Shown: positions 37,901 through 49,581 of the stretch, piece by piece | How the letters are laid out: every line of letters starts with the position of its first letter | Numbering within the stretch: the first letter of the stretch is position 1 | DNA from: Cyprinodon diabolis | Lineage: Eukaryota; Chordata; Actinopteri; Cyprinodontiformes; Cyprinodontidae | Reading direction: 5' to 3' | Length of the DNA stretch: 64,000 bases | Assembly: GCA_030533445.1 (NCBI GenBank) | Contig: JARPUW010000034.1 | Coordinates: 558,001 to 622,000, forward strand | Made by a program: the position numbers and the translations under genes | Notes under the pieces: generated by a model | What the model was told of the DNA's origin: nothing | Seen by the model: only the letters and a program-made list of their open reading frames with translations | Databases searched by the model: none

Positions 37901-38600
37901 TGTTTTTGGTTCCAAGCTTCAAAACAGAAGTTGAGGCCAAAACGCGCATTTCACAGTGAGATAATGCCATTTTGGCCTCTGGAGTTGTAACAGACAAACC
38001 ATTAATGATACAGCCATGATCTTTTCTGGCAATCATCTAGAGCTGAAAACTAACAATATAAAGTAGATTTGAGCAGATGTTTTTGGTTCCAAGCTTCAAA
38101 ACAGAAGTTGAGGCCAAAACGCTCTTTTCACAGTGAGATAATGCCATTTTGGCCTCTGGAGTTGTAACAGACAAACCATTAATGATACAGCCATAATCTT
38201 TTCTGGCAATCATCTAGAGCTGAAAACTAACAATATAAAGTAGATTTGAGCAGATTTTTTTGGTTGCAAGCTTCAAAACAGAAGTTGAGGCCAAAACGCT
38301 CATTTCACAGTGAGATAATGCCATTTTGGCCTCTGGAGTTGTAACAGACAAACCATTAATGATACAGCCATGATCTTTTCTGGCAATCATCTAGAGCTGA
38401 AAACTAACAATATAAAGTAGATTTGAGCAGATGTTTTTGGTTCCAAGCTTCAAAACAGAAGTTGAGGCCAAAACGCTCATTTCACAGTGAGATAATGCCA
38501 TTTTGGCCTCTGGAGTTGTAACAGACAAACCATTAATGATACAGCCATGATCTTTTCTGGCAATCATCTAGAGCTGAAAACTAACAATATAAAGTAGATT
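31981..38600 (+). repeat. HOR family C, copy 3 (about 37 monomers)
   Basis: The marker series is the same as in copy 2: AAATTAACAAT at 33969, GTTAAATAATG at 34586, GGTTGCAAGC (GCAAGC at 35073), GGCAGTCATC near 35900, AACAATTTAAAG (AATTTAAA at 37168), second GCAAGC at 38266. It contains the CCATTATC unit near 35352 that copy 2 has lost at 28.8 kb. Homology with copy 2 stops near 38.6 kb, where a GTTTATGG unit ending in GGTTGATGCC appears. Edges are approximate. Confidence 0.85.
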
Positions 38601-41600
38601 TGAGCAGATGTTTATGGTTCCAAGCTTCAAATCAGAAGGTTGATGCCAAAACGCTCTTTTCACAGTGAGATAATGCCATTTTGGCCTCTGGAGTTGTAAC
38701 AGACAAACCATTAATGATACAGCCATAATCTTTTCTGGCAATCATCTAGAGCTGAAAACTAACAATATAAAGTAGATTTGAGCAGATGTTTTTGGTTCCA
38801 AGCTTCAAAACAGAAGTTGAGGCCAAAACGCTCATTTCACAGTGAGATAATGCCATTTTGGCCTCTGGAGTTGTAACAGACAAACCATTAATGATACAGC
38901 CATGATCTTTTCTGGCAATCATCTAGAGCTGAAAACTAACAATATAAAGTAGATTTGAGCAGATGTTTTTGGTTCCAAGCTTCAAATCAGAAGGTTGAGG
39001 CCAAAACGCGCATTTCACAGTGAGATAATGCCATTTTGGCCTCTGGAGTTGTAACAGACAAACCATTAATGATACAGCCATGATCTTTTCTGGCAATCAT
39101 CTAGAGCTGAAAAGTAACAATATAAAGTAGATTTGAGCAGATGTTTTTGGTTCCAAGCTTCAAATCAGAAGGTTGAGGCCAAAACGCTCTTTTCACAGTG
39201 AGATAATGCCATTTTGGCCTCTGGAGTTGTAACAGACAAACCATTAATGATACAGCCATGATCTTTTCTGGCAATCATCTAGAGCTGAAAACTAACAATA
39301 TAAAGTAGATTTGAGCAGATGTTTTTGGTTCCAAGCTTCAAATCAGAAGGTTGAGGCCAAAACGCTCTTTTCACAGTGAGATAATGCCATTTTGGCCTCT
39401 GGAGTTGTAACAGACAAACCATTAATGATACAGCCATGATCTTTTCTGGCAATCATCTAGAGCTGAAAACTAACAATATAAAGTAGATTTGAGCAGATGT
39501 TTTTGGTTCCAAGCTTCAAAACAGAAGTTGAGGCCAAAACGCTCATTTCACAGTTAAATAATGCCATTTTGGCCTCTGGAGTTGTAACAGACAAACCATT
39601 AATGATACAGCCATGATCTTTTCTGGCAATCATCTAGAGCTGAAAACTAACAATATAAAGTAGATTTGAGCAGATGTTTTTGGTTCCAAGCTTCAAAACA
39701 GAAGTTGAGGCCAAAACGCGCATTTCACAGTGAGATAATGCCATTTTGGCCTCTGGAGTTGTAACAGACAAACCATTAATGATACAGCCATGATCTTTTC
39801 TGGCAATCATCTAGAGCTGAAAACTAACAATATAAAGTAGATTTGAGCAGATGTTTTTGGTTCCAAGCTTCAAAACAGAAGTTGAGGCCAAAACGCTCTT
39901 TTCACAGTGAGATAATGCCATTTTGGCCTCTGGAGTTGTAACAGACAAACCATTAATGATACAGCCATAATCTTTTCTGGCAATCATCTAGAGCTGAAAA
40001 CTAACAATATAAAGTAGATTTGAGCAGATTTTTTTGGTTGCAAGCTTCAAAACAGAAGTTGAGGCCAAAACGCTCATTTCACAGTGAGATAATGCCATTT
40101 TGGCCTCTGGAGTTGTAACAGACAAACCATTAATGATACAGCCATGATCTTTTCTGGCAATCATCTAGAGCTGAAAACTAACAATATAAAGTAGATTTGA
40201 GCAGATGTTTTTGGTTCCAAGCTTCAAAACAGAAGTTGAGGCCAAAACGCTCATTTCACAGTGAGATAATGCCATTTTGGCCTCTGGAGTTGTAACAGAC
40301 AAACCATTAATGATACAGCCATTATCTTTTCTGGCAATCATCTAGAGCTGAAAACTAACAATATAAAGTAGATTTGAGCAGATTTTTTTGGTTCCAAGCT
40401 TCAAAACAGAAGTTGAGGCCAAAACGCTCATTTCACAGTGAGATAATGCCATTTTGGCCTCTGGAGTTGTAACAGACAAACCATTAATGATACAGCCATG
40501 ATCTTTTCTGGCAATCATCTAGAGCTGAAAACTAACAATATAAAGTAGATTTGAGCAGATGTTTTTGGTTCCAAGCTTCAAATCAGAAGGTTGAGGCCAA
40601 AACGCTAATTTCACAGTGAGATAATGCAATTTTGGCCTCTGGAGTTGTAACAGACAAACCTTTAATGATACAGCCATAATCTTTTCTGGCAATCATCTAG
40701 AGCTGAAAACTAACAATATAAAGTAGATTTGACAGGATGTTTTTGGTTCCAAGCTTCAAATCAGAAGTTGAGGCCAAAACGCTCTTTTCACAGTGAGATA
40801 ATGCCATTTTGGCCTCTGGAGTTGTAACAGACAAACCATTAATGATACAGCCATGATCTTTTCTGGCAATCATCTAGAGCAGAAAACTAACAATATAAAG
40901 TAGATTTGAGCAGATGTTTTTGGTTCCAAGCTTCAAATCAGAAGGTTGAGGCCAAAACGCTCTTTTCACAGTGAGATAATGCCATTTTGGCCTCTGGAGT
41001 TGTAACAGACAAACCATTAATGATACAGCCATGATCTTTTCTGGCAATCATCTAGAGCTGACAACTAACAATATAAAGTAGATTTGAGCAGATGTTTTTG
41101 GTTCCAAGCTTCAAATCAGAAGGTTGAGGCCAAAACGCTCATTTCACAGTGAGATAATGTCATTTTGGCCTCTGGAGTTGTAACAGAAAAACCATTAATG
41201 ATACAGCCATGATCTTTTCTGGCAGTCATCTAGAGCTGAAAACTAACAATATAAAGTAGATTTGAGCAGATGTTTTTGGTTCCAAGCTTCAAAACAGAAG
41301 TTGAGGCCAAAGCGCTCATTTCACAGTGAGATAATGCCATTTTGGCCTCTGGAGTTGTAACAGACAAACCATTAATGATACAGCCATGATCTTTTCTGGC
41401 AATCATCTAGAGCTGAAAACTAACAATATAAAGTAGATTTGAGCAGATGTTTATGGTTCCAAGCTTCAAATCAGAAGGTTGAGGCCAAAACGCTCTTTTC
41501 ACAGTGAGATAATGCCATTTTGGCCTCTGGAGTTGTAACAGACAAACCATTAATGATACAGCCATAATCTTTTCTGGCAATCATCTAGAGCTGAAAACTA

Positions 41601-43440
41601 ACAATATAAAGTAGATTTGAGCAGATGTTTTTGGTTCCAAGCTTCAAAACAGAAGTTGAGGCCAAAACGCTCATTTCACAGTGAGATAATGCCATTTTGG
41701 CCTCTGGAGTTGTAACAGACAAACCATTAATGATACAGCCATGATCTTTTCTGGCAATCATCTAGAGCTGAAAACTAACAATATAAAGTAGATTTGAGCA
41801 GATGTTTTTGGTTCCAAGCTTCAAATCAGAAGGTTGAGGCCAAAACGCTAATTTCACAGTGAGATAATGCAATTTTGGCCTCTGGAGTTGTAACAGACAA
41901 ACCTTTAATGATACAGCCATAATCTTTTCTGGCAATCATCTAGAGCTGAAAACTAACAATATAAAGTAGATTTGACAGGATGTTTTTGGTTCCAAGCTTC
42001 AAATCAGAAGTTGAGGCCAAAACGCTCTTTTCACAGTGAGATAATGCCATTTTGGCCTCTGGAGTTGTAACAGACAAACCATTAATGATACAGCCATGAT
42101 CTTTTCTGGCAATCATCTAGAGCAGAAAACTAACAATATAAAGTAGATTTGAGCAGATGTTTTTGGTTCCAAGCTTCAAATCAGAAGGTTGAGGCCAAAA
42201 CGCTCATTTCACAGTGAGATAATGTCATTTTGGCCTCTGGAGTTGTAACAGAAAAACCATTAATGTTACAGCCATGATCTTTTCTGGCAATCATCTAGAG
42301 CTGAAAACTAACAATATAAAGTAGATTTGAGCAGATGTTTTTGGTTCCAAGCTTCAAATCAGAAGGATGAGGCCAAAACGCTCTTTTCACAGTGAGATAA
42401 TGCCATTTTGGCCTCTGGAGTTGTAACAGACAAACCATTAATGATACAGCCATGATCTTTTCTGGCAATCATCTAGAGCAGAAAACTAACAATTTAAAGT
42501 AGATTTGAGCAGATGTTTATGGTTCCAAGCTTCAAAACAGAAGTTGAGGCCAAAACGCTCATTTCACAGTGAGATAATGCCATTTTGGCCTCTGGAGTTG
42601 TAACAGACAAACCATTAATGATACAGCCATGATCTTTTCTGGCAATCATCTAGAGCTGAAAACTAACAATATAAAGTAGATTTAAGCAGATGTTTTTGGT
42701 TCCAAGCTTCAAATCAGAAGGTTGAGGCCAAAACGCTAATTTCACAGTGAGATAATGCAATTTTGGCCTCTGGAGTTGTAACAGACAAACCTTTAATGAT
42801 ACAGCCATAATCTTTTCTGGCAATCATCTAGAGCTGAAAACTAACAATATAAAGTAGATTTGACAGGATGTTTTTGGTTCCAAGCTTCAAATCAGAAGTT
42901 GAGGCCAAAACGCTCTTTTCACAGTGAGATAATGCCATTTTGGCCTCTGGAGTTGTAACAGACAAACCATTAATGATACAGCCATGATCTTTTCTGGCAA
43001 TCATCTAGAGCAGAAAACTAACAATATAAAGTAGATTTGAGCAGATGTTTTTGGTTCCAAGCTTCAAATCAGAAGGTTGAGGCCAAAACGCTCATTTCAC
43101 AGTGAGATAATGTCATTTTGGCCTCTGGAGTTGTAACAGAAAAACCATTAATGTTACAGCCATGATCTTTTCTGGCAATCATCTAGAGCTGAAAACTAAC
43201 AATATAAAGTAGATTTGAGCAGATGTTTTTGGTTCCAAGCTTCAAAACAGAAGTTGAGGCCAAAACGCGCATTTCACAGTGAGATAATGCCATTTTGGCC
43301 TCTGGAGTTGTAACAGACAAACCATTAATGATACAGCCATGATCTTTTCTGGCAATCATCTAGAGCTGAAAACTAACAATATAAAGTAGATTTGAGCAGA
43401 TGTTTTTGGTTCCAAGCTTCAAAACAGAAGTTGAGGCCAA
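38600..43440 (+). repeat. HOR family C, copy 4 (shortened and rearranged)
   Basis: GAAAAGTAAC (near 39110), GTTAAATAATG (39553) and TGACAGG (40730) sit 4967 bp after their copy-3 partners, so several monomers of the copy-3 start are missing. After 40.8 kb two extra units (GAGCAGAAAAC unit and GCTGACAACT unit at 41056) raise the offset to about 5322 bp. A private change is GCCAAAGCGCTC near 41306. It holds three TGACAGG-type units (near 40730, 41973 and 42860). Edges are approximate. Confidence 0.8.
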
Positions 43441-44430
43441 AACGCTCATTTCACAGTGAGATAATGCCATTTTGGCCTCTGGAGTTGTAACAGACAAACC
43501 ATTAATGATACAGCCATTATCTTTTCTGGCAATCATCTAGAGCTGAAAACTAACAATATAAAGTAGATTTGAGCAGATTTTTTTGGTTCCAAGCTTCAAA
43601 ACAGAAGTTGAGGCCAAAACGCTCATTTCACAGTGAGATAATGCCATTTTGGCCTCTGGAGTTGTAACAGACAAACCATTAATGATACAGCCATGATCTT
43701 TTCTGGCAATCATCTAGAGCTGAAAACTAACAATATAAAGTAGATTTGAGCAGATGTTTTTGGTTCCAAGCTTCAAATCAGAAGGTTGAGGCCAAAACGC
43801 TAATTTCACAGTGAGATAATGCAATTTTGGCCTCTGGAGTTGTAACAGACAAACCTTTAATGATACAGCCATAATCTTTTCTGGCAATCATCTAGAGCTG
43901 AAAACTAACAATATAAAGTAGATTTGACAGGATGTTTTTGGTTCCAAGCTTCAAATCAGAAGTTGAGGCCAAAACGCTCTTTTCACAGTGAGATAATGCC
44001 ATTTTGGCCTCTGGAGTTGTAACAGACAAACCATTAATGATACAGCCATGATCTTTTCTGGCAATCATCTAGAGCAGAAAACTAACAATATAAAGTAGAT
44101 TTGAGCAGATGTTTTTGGTTCCAAGCTTCAAATCAGAAGGTTGAGGCCAAAACGCTCTTTTCACAGTGAGATAATGCCATTTTGGCCTCTGGAGTTGTAA
44201 CAGACAAACCATTAATGATACAGCCATGATCTTTTCTGGCAATCATCTAGAGCTGACAACTAACAATATAAAGTAGATTTGAGCAGATGTTTTTGGTTCC
44301 AAGCTTCAAATCAGAAGGTTGAGGCCAAAACGCTCATTTCACAGTGAGATAATGTCATTTTGGCCTCTGGAGTTGTAACAGAAAAACCATTAATGATACA
44401 GCCATGATCTTTTCTGGCAGTCATCTAGAG
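43441..44430 (+). repeat. HOR family C, partial copy 5 (offset 3195 bp from copy 4)
   Basis: The GATTTTTTTGG unit (43576), the TGACAGG-type unit (43925), GCTGACAACT (44252) and GGCAGTCATC (44416) repeat the 40.3-41.2 kb order exactly 3195 bp (18 monomers) later. The copy breaks off just after 44.42 kb, where the 5151-bp duplication begins. Confidence 0.8.
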
Positions 44431-47400
44431 CTGAAAACTAACAATATAAAGTAGATTTGAGCAGATGTTTTTGGTTCCAAGCTTCAAAACAGAAGTTGAG
44501 GCCAAAACGCTCATTTCACAGTGAGATAATGCCATTTTGGCCTCTGGAGTTGTAACAGACAAACCATTAATGATACAGCCATGATCTTTTCTGGCAATCA
44601 TCTAGAGCTGAAAACTAACAATATAAAGTAGATTTGACAGGATGTTTTTGGTTCCAAGCTTCAAATCAGAAGTTGAGGCCAAAACGCTCTTTTCACAGTG
44701 AGATAATGCCATTTTGGCCTCTGGAGTTGTAACAGACAAACCATTAATGATACAGCCATGATCTTTTCTGGCAATCATCTAGAGCAGAAAACTAACAATA
44801 TAAAGTAGATTTGAGCAGATGTTTTTGGTTCCAAGCTTCAAATCAGAAGGTTGAGGCCAAAACGCTCATTTCACAGTGAGATAATGTCATTTTGGCCTCT
44901 GGAGTTGTAACAGAAAAACCATTAATGTTACAGCCATGATCTTTTCTGGCAATCATCTAGAGCTGAAAACTAACAATATAAAGTAGATTTGAGCAGATGT
45001 TTTTGGTTCCAAGCTTCAAATCAGAAGGTTGAGGCCAAAACGCTCTTTTCACAGTGAGATAATGCCATTTTGGCCTCTGGAGTTGTAACAGACAAACCAT
45101 TAATGATACAGCCATGATCTTTTCTGGCAATCATCTAGAGCAGAAAACTAACAATTTAAAGTAGATTTGAGCAGATGTTTATGGTTCCAAGCTTCAAAAC
45201 AGAAGTTGAGGCCAAAACGCTCATTTCACAGTGAGATAATGCCATTTTGGCCTCTGGAGTTGTAACAGACAAACCATTAATGATACAGCCATGATCTTTT
45301 CTGGCAATCATCTAGAGCTGAAAACTAACAATATAAAGTAGATTTGAGCAGATGTTTTTGGTTCCAAGCTTCAAATCAGAAGGTTGAGGCCAAAACGCTC
45401 TTTTCACAGTGAGATAATGCCATTTTGGCCTCTGGAGTTGTAACAGACAAACCATTAATGATACAGCCATGATCTTTTCTGGCAATCATCTAGAGCTGAA
45501 AACTAACAATATAAAGTAGATTTGAGCAGATGTTTTTGGTTCCAAGCTTCAAATCAGAAGGTTGAGGCCAAAACGCTCATTTCACAGTGAGATAATGTCA
45601 TTTTGGCCTCTGGAGTTGTAACAGAAAAAACATTAATGATACAGCCATGATCTTTTCTGGCAGTCATCTAGAGCTGAAAACTAACAATATAAAGTAGATT
45701 TGAGCAGATGTTTTTGGTTCCAAGCTTCAAAACAGAAGTTGAGGCCAAAACGCTCATTTCACAGTGAGATAATGCCATTTTGGCCTCTGGAGTTGTAACA
45801 GACAAACCATTAATGATACAGCCATGATCTTTTCTGGCAATCATCTAGAGCTGAAAACTAACAATATAAAGTAGATTTGAGCAGATGTTTTTGGTTCCAA
45901 GCTTCAAATCAGAAGGTTGAGGCCAAAACGCTAATTTCACAGTGAGATAATGCAATTTTGGCCTCTGGAGTTGTAACAGACAAACCTTTAATGATACAGC
46001 CATAATCTTTTCTGGCAATCATCTAGAGCTGAAAACTAACAATATAAAGTAGATTTGACAGGATGTTTTTGGTTCCATGCTTCAAATCAGAAGTTGAGGC
46101 CAAAACGCTCTTTTCACAGTGAGATAATGCCATTTTGGCCTCTGGAGTTGTAACAGACAAACCATTAATGATACAGCCATGATCTTTTCTGGCAATCATC
46201 TAGAGCAGAAAACTAACAATATAAAGTAGATTTGAGCAGATGTTTTTGGTTCCAAGCTTCAAATCAGAAGGTTGAGGCCAAAACGCTCATTTCACAGTGA
46301 GATAATGTCATTTTGGCCTCTGGAGTTGTAACAGAAAAACCATTAATGTTACAGCCATGATCTTTTCTGGCAATCATCTAGAGCTGAAAACTGACAATAT
46401 AAAGTAGATTTGAGCAGATGATTTTGGTTCCAAGCTTCAAATCAGAAGGTTGAGGCCAAAACGCTCTTTTCACAGTGAGATAATGCCATTTTGGCCTCTG
46501 GAGTTGTAACAGACAAACCATTAATGATACAGCCATGATCTTTTCTGGCAATCATCTAGAGCAGAAAACTAACAATTTAAAGTAGATTTGAGCAGATGTT
46601 TTTGGTTCCAAGCTTCAAAACAGAAGTTGAGGCCAAAACGCTCATTTCACAGTGAGATAATGCCATTTTGGCCTCTGGAGTTGTAACAGACAAACCATTA
46701 ATGATACAGCCATGATCTTTTCTGGCAATCATCTAGAGCTGAAAACTAACAATATAAAGTAGATTTGAGCAGATGTTTTTGGTTCCAAGCTTCAAATCAG
46801 AAGGTTGAGGCCAAAACGCTCTTTTCACAGTGAGATAATGCCATTTTGGCCTCTGGAGTTGTAACAGACAAACCATTAATGATACAGCCATGATCTTTTC
46901 TGGCAATCATCTAGAGCTGAAAACTAACAATATAAAGTAGATTTGAGCAGATGTTTTTGGTTCCAAGCTTCAAATCAGAAGGTTGAGGCCAAAACGCTCA
47001 TTTCACAGTGAGATAATGTCATTTTGGCCTCTGGAGTTGTAACAGAAAAACCATTAATGATACAGCCATGATCTTTTCTGGCAGTCATCTAGAGCTGAAA
47101 ACTAACAATATAAAGTAGATTTGAGCAGATGTTTTTGGTTCCAAGCTTCAAAACAGAAGTTGAGGCCAAAACGCTCATTTCACAGTGAGATAATGCCATT
47201 TTGGCCTCTGGAGTTGTAACAGACAAACCATTAATGATACAGCCATGATCTTTTCTGGCAATCATCTAGAGCTGAAAACTAACAATATAAAGTAGATTTG
47301 AGCAGATGTTTATGGTTCCAAGCTTCAAATCAGAAGGTTGAGGCCAAAACGCTCTTTTCACTGTGAGATAATGCCATTTTGGCCTCTGGAGTTGTAACAG

Positions 47401-49581
47401 ACAAACCATTAATGATACAGCCATAATCTTTTCTGGCAATCATCTAGAGCTGAAAACTAACAATATAAAGTAGATTTGAGCAGATGTTTTTGGTTCCAAG
47501 CTTCAAAACAGAAGTTGAGGCCAAAACGGTCTTTTCACAGTGAGATAATGTCATTTTGGCCTCTGGAGTTGTAACAGAAAAACCATTAATGTTACAGCCA
47601 TGATCTTTTCTGGCAATCATCTAGACCTCAAAACTAACAATATAAAGTAGATTTGAGCAGATGTTTTTGGTTCCAAGCTTCAAATCAGAAGGTTGAGGCC
47701 AAAACGCTCTTTTCACAGTGAGATAATGCCATTTTGTACTCTGGAGTTGTAACAGACAAACCATTAATGATACAGCCATGATCTTTTCTGGCAATCATCT
47801 AGAGCTGAAAACTAACAATATAAAGTAGATTTGAGCAGATGTTTTTGGTTCCAAGCTTCAAATCAGAAGGTTGAGGCCAAAACGCTCTTTTCACTGTGAG
47901 ATAATGCCATTTTGGCCTCTGGAGTTGTAACAGACAAACCATTAATGATACAGCCAAGATCTTTTCTGGCAATCATCTAGAGCTGATAACTAACAATATA
48001 AAGTAGATTTGAGCAGATGTTTTTGGTTCCAAGCTTCAAATCAGAAGGTTGAGGCCAAAACGCTCTTTTCACAGTGAGATAATGCCATTTTGGCCTCTGG
48101 AGTTGTAACAGACAAACCATTAATGATACAGCCAAGATCTTTTCTGGCAATCATCTAGAGCTGATAACTAACAATATAAAGTAGATTTGAGCAGATGTTT
48201 TTGGTTCCAAGCTTCAAATCAGAAGGTTGAGGCCAAAAAGCTCTTTTCACAGTGAGATAATGCCATTTTGGCCTCTGGAGTTGTAACAGACAAACCATTA
48301 ATGATAGAGCCATGATCTTTTCTGGCAATCATCTAGAGCTGAAAACTAACAATATAAAGTAGATTTGAGCAGATGTTTATGGTTCCAAGCTTCAAAACTG
48401 AAGTTGAGGCCAAAACGCTCTTTTCACAGTGAGATAATGCCATTTTGGCCTCTGGAGTTGTAACAGACAAACCATTAATGATACAGCCATGATCTTTTCT
48501 GGCAATCATCTAGAGCTGAAAACTAACAACATAAAGTAGATTTGAGCAGATGTTTTTGGTTCCAAGCTTCAAATCAGAAGGTTGAGGCCAAAACGTTCTT
48601 TTCACAGTGAGATAATGCCATTTTGGCCTCTGGAGTTGTAACAGACAAACCATTAATGATACAGCCATGATCTTTTCTGGCAATCATCTAGAGCTGAAAA
48701 CTAACAATATAAAGTAGATTTGAGCAGATGTTTTTGGTTCCAAGCTTCAAATCAAAAGGTTGAGGCCAAAACGCTCATTTCACTGTGAGATAATGCCATT
48801 TTGGCCTCTGGAGTTGTAACAGACAAACCATTAATGATACAGCCATAATCTTTTCTGGCAATCATCTAGAGCTGAAAACTAACAATATAAAGTAGATTTG
48901 AGCAGATGTTATTGGTTCCAAGCTTCAAAACAGAAGTTGAGGCCAAAACGCTCATTTCACAGTGAGATAATGCCATTTTGGCCTCTGGAGTTGTAACAGA
49001 CAAACCATTAATGATACAGCCATGATCTTTTCTGGCAATCATCTAGAGCTGAAAACTAACAATATAAAGTAGATTTGAGCAGATGTTTTTGGTTCCAAAC
49101 TTCAAATCAGAAGGTTGAGGCCAAAACGCTCTTTTCACAGTGAGATAATGCCATTTTGGCCTCTGGAGTTGTAACAGACAAACCATTAATGATACAGCCA
49201 TGATCTTTTCTGGCAATCATCTAGAGCTGAAAACTAACAATATAAAGTAGATTTGAGCAGATGTTTTTGGTTCCAAGCTTCAAATCAGAAGGTTGAGGCC
49301 AAAACGCTCTTTTCACAGTGAGATAATGCCATTGTGGCCTCTGGAGTTGTAACAGACAAACCATTAATGATACAGCCATGATCTTTTCTGGCAATCATCT
49401 AGAGCTGAAAACTAACAATATAAAGTAGATTTGAGCAGATGTTTATGGTTCCAAGCTTCAAAACAGAAGTTGAGGATAAAACGCTCATTTCACAGTGAGA
49501 TAATGCCATTTTGGCCGCTGGAGTTGTAACAGACAAACCATTAATGATACAGCCATGATCTTTTCTGGCAATCATCTAGAG
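44431..49581 (+). repeat. 5151-bp tandem duplication, copy 1 (family D)
   Basis: Every rare variant I compared recurs 5151 bp later: TGACAGG at 44635, CAGAAAAAACATT at 45622, GGTTCCATGC at 46071, AACTGACAAT with GATGATTTTGG at 46.39-46.43 kb, TTTTGTACTC at 47733, the GCCAAGATC plus GCTGATAAC pair at 47.95-48.2 kb, AACAACATAAAG near 48526, GGTTCCAAACTTC near 49091, GAGGATAAAACG at 49472 and GGCCGCTGG near 49513. I saw no difference between the copies at these sites. Exact edges cannot be fixed because the flanks are the same satellite. Confidence 0.88.
44510..44690 (+). repeat. Chimeric monomer (common 5' part, TGACAGG-type 3' part)
   Basis: The 5' part has the common CTCATTTC, AATGCCATTTT, ACCATTAATG and CCATGATC words. 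The 3' part switches to GATTTGACAGGATG and AAATCAGAAGTTG, which otherwise occur only in units with GCTAATTTC, AATGCAATTTT, ACCTTTAATG and CCATAATC. The switch lies between about 44582 (the CATGATC site) and 44635. The same chimera recurs at 49.66-49.84 kb as part of the 5151-bp duplication. Confidence 0.8.
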
